Assembly (NCBI RefSeq): GCF_014284475.1
Contig: NZ_WJBC01000004.1
Span: forward strand, 1 to 64,000
Origin: Acetobacterium fimetarium
GTDB taxonomy: Bacteria > Bacillota > Clostridia > Eubacteriales > Eubacteriaceae
Direction: 5' to 3'
Length of the DNA: 64,000 nucleotides
The notes beneath the pieces were generated by a model. It did not search any database. It had not been told where the DNA came from and saw only the letters and a program-made list of their open reading frames with translations. Shown here piece by piece: positions 34,674 to 45,006 of the stretch; the stretch's first letter is position 1, and each line of letters begins with the position of its first letter. The translations under genes were made by a program, and so were the position numbers.

Positions 34674-36068
34674 TTACGGGGCCGTGGGCACGGCTTCCCA
34701 TTTGCTGAAGATTGTCCGTTTGTACCGCCTGTACATATGGAGCTCGTAAGCCAGACAGACGATTTCCGAAATCAGGAATCCATACCAGACCAGGTCAAGT
34801 CCGCCGATTCGGGACAGTAAAAAGGAAACCGGCAGAAGAAAAATCATCTGTCGAATAAACGAAGCGATCATGCTCACATGCGCTTTGCCAATGGCCTGAA
34901 AGCTTGTCGCGATCATGATCGATGCACCGGCAACCGGAAAGGCCAGGCTGATCACTCGCAGGCAATGAATACCAATCGCCATCATCTCTTCCGAGGGATT
35001 GAAAGCCGACATGATTTGCGTCGGGAAAACCCAGAAAATGAGTACGCCGATGCACATGACAATCAGTGCCACCGTCGTGACCACCTTGAGGGTATCCTTA
35101 AACCGTTTTTCGTTTCTGGCGCCGAAATTAAATCCGAAAATAGGCATGGCGCCCTGCGCCAAACCGAATATCGGCATGAAAACGAACGACTGAACCTTGA
35201 AATAAATCCCGAAAACTGCCACCGCCGACATGCCGAAGGTTGCCAGAATCAGGTTGTAGCCGGTTATCATGATCGAAGCCAGGCCCTGCATGATCGCCGA
35301 TGGCAAGCCGACTTTTAAAATATCTCTAAAAATGGTTTTGTCATAATGAAATGACTTGAAGTCCAGTTTCAGCAAATTGTTTTTGCCCTTGAACACAACA
35401 AAAAGCATATAGCCCATCCCGATAATCTGCCCGGAAACCGTTGCAATCGCCGAACCGACCACCCCCAACGCGGGAAATCCGAACAGGCCGAAAACAAGAA
35501 TCGGATTGAAGATGATGTTCAATACCGCCCCCAGAATTTGCCCGATCATCGGTTTGATCATATCGCCAGAGCCTTGGAGCGTCGAGAATGCCGCCTGGGT
35601 AATGATGCTGCCAAAGCTCAGCATGGTCACAATCAGAAGATAGTTACGCCCCTGTGAAATAATCAGTTCGTTATCCGTAAACAGGCTGATAAACATTTCC
35701 GAAATGAAAAAGCCGATCACCACCATGATCAGCGATAAAATAATAGCAATGATAAATCCATGTTCCGCCACATTCACGGCTTCACTCTTTTTTTTCTCAC
35801 CCAGACGTCTGGAAATGGCGGAGTTGATGCCGACGCCCATTCCCACAAAGCAGGCGATGATGATCATCTGGACCGGAAACGCCAGCGAAACTGCGGTCAG
35901 GGCTTCTTCCCCCACCTGTGCCACAAAAATACTGTCGACAATATTATACATGGCCTGAATCAGCATCGAAATAATTGCCGGCAATGACATCGCAAAGAGC
36001 AGTCGGGGAATTGGGACTGTGCCCATTTTATTTTCTTTTTTAATTTGAGTCTCTTGTGTTTGTTTCAT
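34674..36068 (-). CDS. MATE family efflux transporter
   Basis: A multidrug and toxin extrusion-type transporter of about 464 residues with 12 predicted membrane helices. ATG 36068 is chosen because GGAG stands 5 bases upstream, whereas the upstream in-frame ATG has none. Family features include the early RLLFAMSLPAIISMLIQAMYNIVDSIFVAQV helix pair and the GFNFGARNEKRFKDT loop near the middle. It probably exports a cationic compound using Na+ or H+. It is preceded by a strongly structured leader that ends in a terminator, so expression is probably controlled by attenuation. Confidence 0.92.
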   Translation of the reverse strand: MKQTQETQIKKENKMGTVPIPRLLFAMSLPAIISMLIQAMYNIVDSIFVAQVGEEALTAVSLAFPVQMIIIACFVGMGVGINSAISRRLGEKKKSEAVNVAEHGFIIAIILSLIMVVIGFFISEMFISLFTDNELIISQGRNYLLIVTMLSFGSIITQAAFSTLQGSGDMIKPMIGQILGAVLNIIFNPILVFGLFGFPALGVVGSAIATVSGQIIGMGYMLFVVFKGKNNLLKLDFKSFHYDKTIFRDILKVGLPSAIMQGLASIMITGYNLILATFGMSAVAVFGIYFKVQSFVFMPIFGLAQGAMPIFGFNFGARNEKRFKDTLKVVTTVALIVMCIGVLIFWVFPTQIMSAFNPSEEMMAIGIHCLRVISLAFPVAGASIMIATSFQAIGKAHVSMIASFIRQMIFLLPVSFLLSRIGGLDLVWYGFLISEIVCLAYELHMYRRYKRTIFSKWEAVPTAP

Positions 36069-36102
36069 AACATCTCCAAAAATATTTATTGCGATTTTTG
36101 CG

Positions 36103-36232
36103 AAAATAAAAAGACAAACTTTCAAAAACAACATTTACCGAGCTGCATGCATCACAGCGAACAGGCCAAGCCTGTTCGAACCTGCTGATTTGGCACACGA
36201 CAACAATGTCAGCCTTCAATCAAAGTTTGTCT
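36103..36232 (-). ncRNA. Structured leader RNA with terminator upstream of the MATE gene
   Basis: On the minus strand an 11-bp closing stem joins AGACAAACTTT (36232-36222) to AAAGTTTGTCT (36122-36112). Inside it is a long hairpin: a perfect 9-bp CGAACAGGC / GCCTGTTCG with a 3-base loop (36158-36178), extended by CAG / CTG and ATCA / TGAT. The closing stem is followed by TTTTTATTTT and then, after 35 bases, the MATE start. Closing stem plus T-run is an intrinsic terminator. It may be an unrecognised riboswitch, an attenuator, or merely an elaborate terminator for the helicase gene upstream. No match to the riboswitch classes I know by sequence. Confidence 0.55.
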
Positions 36233-36240
36233 AATTTAAA

Positions 36241-37896
36241 TTATTTTTTCTTTTTTGAAATTTCTACTTTTACCTTGCGGTCTTTAATTATCTTGCCGTT
36301 TAGTTTCTTTTCGACTTTTTTGGCATGTTCTTCATCAACATCGACAAAGGTAAATTTATCGTACATATCTATGTTGCCGACTGCTGAGGATGAAATACCG
36401 CATTCTCCGCAAATCGCTCCGAGGATGTCACGCTTCTGAGCCTTGTCCTTTTCGCCGACGCTGATAAAAAGACGTTTTGTCTTTTCCGGTCCTCTGCTTC
36501 CGCGGGAGCCTCCCTCACGACGAACACGACCGTCTCTGCTATCGCGACCATCTCTGCGATGACCACCTTCCGGACGTCGCGAACGACGTTCCACCATATT
36601 AAGGTCTTCCGCTTCTGATAAAGGCAGTTGTGATTGCAGCAATACGGCGGCAATGGTTTCTGCCGAATAACCCTTTTCTTTAAGGTCATCAATTATTTGG
36701 ATATAATTGTCCAGCGTGCCCTTTTCAGCCCGGATTTTAAATCGTTCGTGGAAATGGGCAATCTTAATGTCATTGATCACATCACTGGTTGGAATCAGAT
36801 CACGTTCGATACTCTTTTTAGTATAGTCGGTGATTTTTTTAAGTCTGAATTGGTCGCGGCTTCTTGCCAGTGTCAGGGACAAACCATTTTTTCCGGCACG
36901 TCCGGTTCGACCAATCCGATGCACATAGTATTCTTCATTGTCAGGCACATCGTAATTAAACACAATGTCCACATCGTCAACATCAATCCCTCTGGCGGCT
37001 ACATCTGTTGCAACCAAAATGTTCAACTGACCCCGGCTGAACTGTTTAAGAACGGCCATACGGGACATTTGACGCATATCGCCATGGATTTTATCGACGG
37101 AATATCCCAGTTTTTTTAAATCATCGGTGATTTCATCCACATATCTTTTGGTGTTGCAGAATATCAGTGATCGTTGTGGTTTATAAACATCTAAAAGCCT
37201 GGTCAATGCCTCGAATTTATTGTGATCGCTGATATTGAAATACTTCTGTTCAATGCCTGGTGCGACCATATTCTTAGGCGATATTTCAATAAATGCAGGA
37301 TTTTTTAAATATTTTTCTGCAATCTTTAAAATAGGCTTCGGCATTGTTGCTGAAAACAACGCGATTTGGACATCATGTGCTATTGCATCAAGGATTAATT
37401 CAATATCCTCTCTGAATCCCATGTTTAACATTTCATCCGCTTCATCCAGAACGACCATGGATATGTCTTCGAGTTTCAATGTCTTTCGTCGCATGTGATC
37501 CATCACCCGGCCGGGTGTTCCCACTACGATCTGTACGCCGGCTTTAAGATCTCTGATTTGCGCTTCAATCGAAGCCCCCCCATAAATCGGTAGAACTTTA
37601 ATACCTTTCTGGTATTTCAGAACTTTTTTAAATTCGTCTGAGACCTGTACGGCCAACTCTCTGGTTGGGCATAGAACTAAAACTTGTACTTTTTTTATAG
37701 CAGGATCAAGCTTTGTAATGGCTGGAATCGCAAACGCAACAGTTTTTCCTGTTCCTGTTTGTGATTTTCCAATGAGGTCTCCTCCCATCATTAACTTCGG
37801 TATTGCTTGCTCTTGGATTTCACTCATTTCTACAAAGCCCATCGCTTCGATGGATTGTAGGATTTGTTCATTAACTTCTAATTCTGTAAATTTCAT
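36241..37896 (-). CDS. deaD: DEAD-box RNA helicase with DbpA-type RNA-binding domain
   Basis: A 551-residue DEAD-box helicase. Motifs: Q-motif region at the N terminus, I SQTGTGKT near 45, Ia CPTRELAVQ, II VLDEADEML near 150, SAT near 182, and VI HRIGRTGRAG near 327. An arginine/glycine-rich linker (about 440-475) leads to a C-terminal DbpA-type domain (KRLFISVGEKDKAQ ... VKVEISKKKK) that binds structured RNA. Such enzymes support ribosome assembly and cold growth. It stands alone with a structured RNA and the MATE gene downstream. Confidence 0.95.
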   Translation of the reverse strand: MKFTELEVNEQILQSIEAMGFVEMSEIQEQAIPKLMMGGDLIGKSQTGTGKTVAFAIPAITKLDPAIKKVQVLVLCPTRELAVQVSDEFKKVLKYQKGIKVLPIYGGASIEAQIRDLKAGVQIVVGTPGRVMDHMRRKTLKLEDISMVVLDEADEMLNMGFREDIELILDAIAHDVQIALFSATMPKPILKIAEKYLKNPAFIEISPKNMVAPGIEQKYFNISDHNKFEALTRLLDVYKPQRSLIFCNTKRYVDEITDDLKKLGYSVDKIHGDMRQMSRMAVLKQFSRGQLNILVATDVAARGIDVDDVDIVFNYDVPDNEEYYVHRIGRTGRAGKNGLSLTLARSRDQFRLKKITDYTKKSIERDLIPTSDVINDIKIAHFHERFKIRAEKGTLDNYIQIIDDLKEKGYSAETIAAVLLQSQLPLSEAEDLNMVERRSRRPEGGHRRDGRDSRDGRVRREGGSRGSRGPEKTKRLFISVGEKDKAQKRDILGAICGECGISSSAVGNIDMYDKFTFVDVDEEHAKKVEKKLNGKIIKDRKVKVEISKKKK

Positions 37897-38042
37897 TTAG
37901 TATCCTTTCTCGAATATATAACAACTCATTATACACCAGCAGCAATAAAAGAACAAGTCGTGCTTTTTCCCCTTAAGAAACAATGAGACTGATTCATGTT
38001 CGATTTTAATTGTTTCCCGTTTGGCACTTTCTTCAAAAAAAC

Positions 38043-38093
38043 TGTTCACAAACCGTTAATTCGTGTATACTTGAATTAAGAATCAATCTTAAT
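38043..38093 (+). promoter_or_regulatory. Promoter and dyad operator of the Xre gene
   Basis: TGTTCA (38043-38048) and TATACT (38066-38071) are 17 bases apart. Starting 4 bases downstream, ATTAAGA and TCTTAAT (38075-38093) form a perfect 7-bp dyad with a 5-base spacer. Its position over the transcription start is typical of an autorepressor site. Confidence 0.6.
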
Positions 38094-38143
38094 GATTGCC
38101 TTATCTTTTATATAAAATTATGAATAATTTTGGAGGTAAAATA

Positions 38144-38566
38144 ATGTCTAGTTTCGGAACCCGATTAAAACGACTGCGGATTAACAAGGATATGACCCAG
38201 CAGGATTTTGCAGAACATTTTGATTTAAATAAAAGTTCAATCTCTAAGTATGAAAAGGATAAAAACCTGCCCGAGAATCAATTGCTTGTTGAAATTGCCG
38301 ATTTTTTTGATGTATCGGTTGATTACCTTCTCTGCCGTACTGACAATCCCACCTCTTTAAACGATGCAAAGCTTAAAACCGAAGGCTCATTGAATTCCGA
38401 GGAGCAGCTGAAAAAGCCGATCGAAATGAAAGATCTGCTGGGACTTTTCGGTTACGCCATGGTCAGCAAAGAAGGAAAAAAGGAAATTCTGGACTTCATC
38501 AATTTTAAACATGAAGTACTGGTCCAGCATTACTCAAAAAAAGAAAACGAAAGCGATCCTGAATAA
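38144..38566 (+). CDS. Xre family transcriptional regulator
   Basis: A 140-residue regulator with an N-terminal helix-turn-helix (residues 3-63: TRLKRLRINKDMTQQDFAEHFD ... SSISKYEKDKN) followed by LLVEIADFFDVSVDYLL and a helical C-terminal part of unknown role. ATG 38144 has GGAGG 7 bases upstream; an earlier in-frame ATG has none. The dyad just upstream suggests autoregulation. It stands alone between deaD and nadE, ending in a strong terminator, so its other targets are not evident. Confidence 0.9.
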   Translation: MSSFGTRLKRLRINKDMTQQDFAEHFDLNKSSISKYEKDKNLPENQLLVEIADFFDVSVDYLLCRTDNPTSLNDAKLKTEGSLNSEEQLKKPIEMKDLLGLFGYAMVSKEGKKEILDFINFKHEVLVQHYSKKENESDPE

Positions 38567-38576
38567 ATATCTGAAA

Positions 38577-38608
38577 GAAGCCGTTGCATCGCAACGGCTT
38601 CTTTTTTT
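38577..38608 (+). terminator. Terminator after the Xre gene
   Basis: GAAGCCGTTGC and GCAACGGCTTC form a perfect 11-bp stem with a 3-base loop, followed by seven T's. It also overlaps the end of nadE on the opposite strand. Confidence 0.95.
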
Positions 38609-38610
38609 GC

Positions 38611-40554
38611 CTATAATTCGATTTTCATTTTATCCAGGCTTTTCAGCCACTGGGTTGAGTTGGCATCAGATGGCATTCGCCAGTCTCCCCGGGGTGAAAA
38701 AGAAACGGAGCCAACCTTCGGACCATCGGTCGCACAGGATCGTTTGAACTGCTGGCTGAAAAAGCGTCGGTAAAAATTATTCAGCCACTTGAAAATTGTC
38801 TTGCCGTCGTAAACACCGTTAAAGCCCTTGCAGGCCAGATAGTATACTTTTTCGGGTGAGAATCCATGTCTGACCACCTGAAAGATGAAAAAATCATGGA
38901 GTTCGTAGGGCCCAACCGTTTCCTCGGTCTTCTGAGCGATTTTGCCATGCTCATCCGGCGGCAGCAATTCGGGAGAAACCGGCGTATCGAGAACGTCAGT
39001 CAGTATTTTCCGAATTTCGGTTTCCGCTGACTGATCAGCAACCCATTTCACCAGATAGCGGATCAGCGTTTTGGGAACGCTGGCATTGACATTGTACATC
39101 GACATGTGATCGCCATTGTAGGTTGCCCAGCCGAGGGCCAGTTCTGAAAGATCACCTGTTCCGACCACAATTCCACCTAGTTTATTGGATAAATCCATCA
39201 GAATCTGGGTTCGTTCTCTGGCCTGCCCATTCTCATAAGTGACATCATGCCGCGTCAGCGGCTGTCCGATATCTTTGAAGTGAGCCTTACAGGCTTCCAC
39301 AATCGATATTTCATGGAAACTTGCGCCCAGACCCTTGATTAGCGCGACCGCATTATCATAGGTCCGATCCGTGGTTCCAAAACCTGGCATCGTCACGGCA
39401 TGAATTTTTTCCCGTGGAATATTGAACCGGTCACAGACACTGACGCAAACCAGCAGGGCCATGGTCGAATCCAACCCGCCTGATATGCCAACGACCATCG
39501 GCGCATTGCCAATATGCTTCAGACGGGTAGCCAGCCCCATGGTCTGAATATTGAATATTTCTTCGCACCGTTCATTTCGACGGTTTTGATCCCCGGGAAC
39601 AAAAGGCTGGGCATTGACTTCGCCTTGATAGTCTTCTGCGGCCAGCGTCTCAAACATGATTCGGCGGTAAGGCCGCTCTTTTATTAAATCCGTTGAATCC
39701 GAAATGGTTTGTACCTGGCGATCATGGATTAAGGTCTCGACATCGAGATCCGCCGCCAGAATTTCGTTTCCTAAATTGAATTTTGGCAGTTCCTTCAGTA
39801 AAACCCCGCGCTCACAGATGATGGCATTTCCGCCGAAAACAAGATCGGTTGTTGATTCGCCAAATCCGGCCGAAACATACAGATAAGCAACGTTGCAGCG
39901 GCCTGACTGTGATCGGATCAGTTCGCGCCGATAATCACTTTTTCCGACAATTTCATTGCTGGCTGAGGGATTTAAAATAACCGTTGCACCGGCGACGGCA
40001 TGAAAACTTCCCGGCGGAATCGGCACCCATAAATCTTCACAGATTTCTATTCCGACGACAAATTCTGCCATGCCGGCATGCTGAAACAAAAGATCCGTCC
40101 CGATGGGAACAGTCTGGTCACAAATCGTTATCTCCTTTTGAAGCAGCGATTTTGATGAAGCAAACCAACGTTTTTCATAAAATTCCTGATGATTGGGAAT
40201 ATAGGTTTTGGGAACCATCCCCAATATCTTTCCATCGTTTAAAACCGCTGCGCAATTGTAAAGACTCCCACCAATGACTAACGGCACCCCCACGACAATC
40301 AGCATCTTCTTTCCGGCCGACCACTGGCATAAATCATCCAGCGCCTTCAGCGCATTCTGCTGAAGCTCCCGTTGAAAAAATAAATCCCCACAGGTATAGC
40401 CGGTAATACAAAGTTCCGGAAACAACACGACCTCGATACCCTGCACCCAAGCCGATGCAGCCAGTGAAATTATTTCTCCAATATTATACTGACAATCTGC
40501 CAATTTCAATTCAGGAACAGCACAGGCCGTTCGAACAAAACCATATTTATGCAT
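38611..40554 (-). CDS. nadE: NAD+ synthase (glutamine-hydrolysing)
   Basis: A 647-residue enzyme converting nicotinate adenine dinucleotide to NAD+ with glutamine as nitrogen source. The N-terminal nitrilase-like glutaminase has the Glu in [12 protein letters not shown], the Lys in [20 protein letters not shown] and the Cys in EICEDLW near 173. The C-terminal synthetase has the ATP-binding [10 protein letters not shown] near 357 and [18 protein letters not shown]. The length fits the two-domain form. It lies alone, with its upstream region shared with a DnaA-box cluster. Confidence 0.96.
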   Translation of the reverse strand: MHKYGFVRTACAVPELKLADCQYNIGEIISLAASAWVQGIEVVLFPELCITGYTCGDLFFQRELQQNALKALDDLCQWSAGKKMLIVVGVPLVIGGSLYNCAAVLNDGKILGMVPKTYIPNHQEFYEKRWFASSKSLLQKEITICDQTVPIGTDLLFQHAGMAEFVVGIEICEDLWVPIPPGSFHAVAGATVILNPSASNEIVGKSDYRRELIRSQSGRCNVAYLYVSAGFGESTTDLVFGGNAIICERGVLLKELPKFNLGNEILAADLDVETLIHDRQVQTISDSTDLIKERPYRRIMFETLAAEDYQGEVNAQPFVPGDQNRRNERCEEIFNIQTMGLATRLKHIGNAPMVVGISGGLDSTMALLVCVSVCDRFNIPREKIHAVTMPGFGTTDRTYDNAVALIKGLGASFHEISIVEACKAHFKDIGQPLTRHDVTYENGQARERTQILMDLSNKLGGIVVGTGDLSELALGWATYNGDHMSMYNVNASVPKTLIRYLVKWVADQSAETEIRKILTDVLDTPVSPELLPPDEHGKIAQKTEETVGPYELHDFFIFQVVRHGFSPEKVYYLACKGFNGVYDGKTIFKWLNNFYRRFFSQQFKRSCATDGPKVGSVSFSPRGDWRMPSDANSTQWLKSLDKMKIEL

Positions 40555-40643
40555 CTATTTCACCTTTATTTTTTATTTCTTGCAGTTCTCAATGAATATC
40601 TTTCATTATATCCCCATTTATGATTCGTGACAATCTTATTTTA

Positions 40644-40869
40644 TTTTCCACAGCCTGTGTCTAATTTGCTTTTTTTTGTTAACAATTTTGTGTTTCTAAT
40701 TTTCATCATCACTTTGGCTCTATTAGTTGTTTTATGTACTTCTTAACAGAGTTATCCACATTGTCCACAGCTAAAGCGGGAGTTATCCACACGAAACCAT
40801 CGTTTGTATCCACATTTTAAAAGTTATCCACAATCATTCAGGTCAATATATCTTGTGTTCTTATCCATA
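40644..40869 (+). promoter_or_regulatory. Cluster of DnaA boxes between nadE and pyrG
   Basis: The 354-base gap between nadE and pyrG is AT-rich and holds three perfect TTATCCACA boxes (40752-40760, 40783-40791, 40825-40833). Near matches are TTGTCCACA (40761-40769), GTATCCACA (40806-40814), TTATCCATA (40861-40869) and TTTTCCACA (40644-40652). All have the same orientation with 19-36 base spacings in the main group. This is a DnaA-binding cluster; whether it is a titration/regulatory site or an origin is open. The nadE start lies to its left and the pyrG terminator to its right. Confidence 0.85.
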
Positions 40870-40902
40870 AAAAAAATCAAGATCTAGGATCTTGACTTTT
40901 TT
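40869..40902. terminator. Terminator after pyrG
   Basis: TCAAGATC (40877-40884) and GATCTTGA (40888-40895) form an 8-bp stem with a 3-base loop. Eight A's on the left provide a T-run on the minus strand, just after the pyrG stop; T's on the right make it potentially bidirectional. Confidence 0.9.
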
Positions 40903-40908
40903 AGTTCG

Positions 40909-42546
<1,638 letters not shown>

Positions 42547-42611
42547 TTAGGTAATTGCGAAACTGCCTACCAACTGTGAGCCAGCACTTGTTTGCTTCAA
42601 TGCTTTTACAC

Positions 42612-42657
42612 AAATAAAAAATCACCACAAAAAATTGAGTTTTTTTTTTGCAGTGAT
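42612..42657 (-). terminator. Terminator between the hemolysin III gene and pyrG
   Basis: ATCAC / GTGAT clamp an A10 / T6 inner stem (42621-42657) and on the minus strand the T-run TTTTTATTTG follows. It probably ends the hemolysin III transcript; alternatively it is an attenuator within a long pyrG leader. Confidence 0.65.
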
Positions 42658-42746
42658 GCAATTGACAACACGATTCAAACTTTTATAAAATTACAACCAG
42701 AATTTTCCTAAAAATTAAATTACCCAGCTATTATAACATTTTTTTT

Positions 42747-43391
42747 CTAAAGAATAAAGAAAAAAACACAAATAAAATGACAAAGTGATCCTAAAATTAC
42801 AAAAATATGAAATAATTCATGAAAACCAAAGCTTTCTGAGAAATTCGGCTTTTTAATGGCATAGATCACACCGCCGACAGTATACATCACACCGCCCCCA
42901 ACCAACAATAAAAAGCCCGCCAGGGATAACGCATAATAAAGCGGAACCAGAACAAACAGGGCAAACCAGCCCAGGAAAATATATAAAGCCGTTCCCAGCC
43001 AGCGGGGCATCTGTATCCAGGCCACTTTAAGAACAATCCCGACCAGAGCCACGCCCCAGATTGCAAGCATCATCACCATTCGCATCGTTCCCGTCAGACA
43101 AAGCAGACAAAATGGCGTGTAACTCCCGGCAATGAGAATAAAAACCATGGAATGATCCAGTTTTCTGAGATGCAGCACCTTTTCTTCGCTGCCAAGCGAG
43201 GCATGATAGGTGAAGCTTGTAAAGTATAAACAGATCAGTCCCATCCCGAAGGCCAGCACTGAAATCACGGTCAGCGGCGTGACATTGTTTTCTGCAATAA
43301 TCAACCAGAACATGGCGATTATACCAAAGACGGATAATATTCCCCCAATAAGATGGGTCAGGGCATTGACAGGGTCGCGAAATTGTTTCAT
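42747..43391 (-). CDS. Hemolysin III / PAQR family membrane protein
   Basis: A 214-residue membrane protein with seven predicted helices. Family marks are the early NALTHLIGGILS, the SFTYHASLGSEEKVLHLRKLDHSMVFILIAGSYTP segment with the conserved Ser, His and Asp, and the C-terminal FHELFHIFVILGSLCHF with the metal-binding histidines. Members resemble adiponectin receptors; bacterial roles are uncertain and not necessarily haemolytic. AAGGATG lies 7 bases before the start. A perfect dyad sits just upstream and may control it. Confidence 0.92.
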   Translation of the reverse strand: MKQFRDPVNALTHLIGGILSVFGIIAMFWLIIAENNVTPLTVISVLAFGMGLICLYFTSFTYHASLGSEEKVLHLRKLDHSMVFILIAGSYTPFCLLCLTGTMRMVMMLAIWGVALVGIVLKVAWIQMPRWLGTALYIFLGWFALFVLVPLYYALSLAGFLLLVGGGVMYTVGGVIYAIKKPNFSESFGFHELFHIFVILGSLCHFICVFFFIL

Positions 43392-43405
43392 AATACATCC
43401 TTTCG

Positions 43406-43428
43406 CATATAGTTTATATAACTATATG
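43406..43428. promoter_or_regulatory. Perfect dyad upstream of the hemolysin III gene
   Basis: CATATAGTT (43406-43414) and AACTATATG (43420-43428) are perfect 9-bp inverted repeats with a 5-base AT spacer, 15 bases from the hemolysin III start codon, in the AT-rich gap divergent from the DUF1836 gene. This looks like a repressor operator; the cognate regulator is unknown. Confidence 0.5.
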
Positions 43429-43545
43429 ATGTCATCTATTAATTTTATAATATATATAATATAACTACAAAATGTATTTGTCTATTGTTTTTTTTGCATA
43501 ATTCGTTTATTATAATAATAAACACCTATAAAAAAGGAGATCTTA

Positions 43546-44130
43546 ATGGATGAACAATGGCTAAAGGCCGCAATTGAAGATCTTGAACTGGCAAAACATA
43601 TGGAACTCAGCGATATTCCGAACATCAGCCTGTACATGGATCAGCTGACCACGCTCTTTGATCAGAACCTGTCCCATAAAAAGCGTCATCCGGAAGACAA
43701 GCTTCTGACAAAGACAATGATCAATAATTACACCAAAAACAAACTGTTGAAACCGGCACAGAAAAAGAAATATACCCGGGATCATATTATTCTGATGGTA
43801 CTGCTCTATGAATTGAAACAGATTTCCAGCATGGACGATATCGAAGCTCTTTTCGCCGTGATCCCCGTTCAGGAGGACCCGAAATATCTTGACACCCTGT
43901 ATCAGACCTATCTTGACTGCGACGACCTGATTCTGGCGGACTTTTCGTCCCAGGTGCAGGCCATTTATTCCGCGGTCAAAGAAAAAACCACTCCGGCAAT
44001 AGCTGAAGAGTGGCTGAATGAAGAAGATATTAAAAAAAACAATACCCTGCTCACGGCTCTTTTACTTTTTCAAACGGGTGTTCATTATAAACGGCTTGGC
44101 GAAAAAATCATCGACGAACTGCTGAAATAA
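43546..44130 (+). CDS. DUF1836 protein (possible HTH regulator)
   Basis: The 194-residue product matches the DUF1836 pattern: an N-terminal segment with MDQLTTLFDQNL followed by LLTKTMINNYTKNKLLKP and KKYTRDHIILMVLLYELKQISSMDDI. The last part looks like a MerR-like winged helix (KLL-P.....YTRDHI). Members are probably DNA-binding but no target is known. AAGGAG lies 7 bases before the ATG. It is divergent from the hemolysin III gene and could bind the dyad between them, which is speculation. Its stop lies 2 bases from the stop of the convergent DUF1638 gene. Confidence 0.82.
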   Translation: MDEQWLKAAIEDLELAKHMELSDIPNISLYMDQLTTLFDQNLSHKKRHPEDKLLTKTMINNYTKNKLLKPAQKKKYTRDHIILMVLLYELKQISSMDDIEALFAVIPVQEDPKYLDTLYQTYLDCDDLILADFSSQVQAIYSAVKEKTTPAIAEEWLNEEDIKKNNTLLTALLLFQTGVHYKRLGEKIIDELLK

Positions 44131-44132
44131 AG

Positions 44133-44804
44133 CTAGGCACTTCTGACGTCGACCCCGTCGAAATCATCTTTAGTGGTCGGACGCCCCGGCGGGACGACAC
44201 AGAAGCTTTCATTCCATTGTCCTGAAACAAGTTTTTCCAGCGGTGAAATGCTACCCTGATCGACGACCACCTCCAGCCCGATCAGTTTTCCGATATCGTG
44301 TACGCGGGGAAGATTTTCTGCGACATCAAAGGCCCCGGTATCGATCAGCATCAAATTTTTATAGTTCTTGTACATAATGCCGGCAACCATCTTGGCACGT
44401 TTTTCACCATATTTTTTAACATTGTATTCGTACTCCTTATCCAATGATCGATCGCCCCGGAGCCATCCCTCTGTCAGAAAGTAAGTATTGGTACGAACAC
44501 GGTCCAGGTTGCATTTTTCACATAAAAGAATGTCGATGCAATCCCCAAATCGGGGGATGATGATCGTCGCTTTTTCACTTTGCAAACCCAAAAGTCCGTT
44601 TCCACAATTGCCGTAAGCAAACAATAACTCATCGTATGACGCTTCCGCTTTATTTATTTCTTCCTGTAGCGCCGCTCTTAACCGTTCCGGAGAATCGTGG
44701 AGATTATTTGGCATCCACACGGTCGCCATCGCAACGCCTTGCTTTTTCATTGCCATTTCTACTTCGTCACGTATCGTTTCACAAGCAATCAGTAATCTTT
44801 TCAT
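44133..44804 (-). CDS. DUF1638 protein
   Basis: A 223-residue DUF1638 protein. The N terminus KRLLIACETIRDEVE, the AYGNCGNGLLGL segment near 64-75 and the cysteine cluster FGDCIDILLCEKC near 86-98 are family features, and the cysteines suggest metal binding. DUF1638 genes are common in acetogens and methanogens beside corrinoid methyltransferase genes, but no methyltransferase is present here. The biochemical role is unknown. It is divergent from the 5-formyl-THF cyclo-ligase gene, a C1-metabolism enzyme, which is a possible thematic link. Confidence 0.82.
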   Translation of the reverse strand: MKRLLIACETIRDEVEMAMKKQGVAMATVWMPNNLHDSPERLRAALQEEINKAEASYDELLFAYGNCGNGLLGLQSEKATIIIPRFGDCIDILLCEKCNLDRVRTNTYFLTEGWLRGDRSLDKEYEYNVKKYGEKRAKMVAGIMYKNYKNLMLIDTGAFDVAENLPRVHDIGKLIGLEVVVDQGSISPLEKLVSGQWNESFCVVPPGRPTTKDDFDGVDVRSA

Positions 44805-44941
44805 ATAATTTTTGCACCTTTTTTCTCTCAGCTTTTTTGAAGCATTAATAAAGAAATTTTTTTTCTTCTATAAGACAAGTATAACGATATTTCCTTTAGT
44901 TTCAAGAGAATATTATGATAAAATTTCCTCTTGATATTTTT

Positions 44942-44969
44942 TTGTCGATGAAGCAGTTTGTGTTATAAT
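44942..44969 (+). promoter_or_regulatory. Extended -10 promoter of the FTCL-folC operon
   Basis: TTGTCG (44942-44947) and TATAAT (44964-44969) are 16 bases apart, and TGT precedes the -10, giving an extended -10 element. It lies 38 bases upstream of the 5-formyltetrahydrofolate cyclo-ligase start. Confidence 0.6.
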
Positions 44970-45006
44970 GGCATCGTCAATAAATCTATATTATTAGGAG
45001 AAAAGA

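Noticed and set aside
40555-40908. Chromosomal replication origin
   Set aside because: DnaA boxes are present, but dnaA, dnaN and rpmH are absent; a regulatory or titration cluster is the safer call. Not excluded.
43441-43520. CRISPR or tandem repeat in the AT-rich gap
   Set aside because: Only simple TA-rich sequence; no regularly spaced repeats are seen here or elsewhere in the window.
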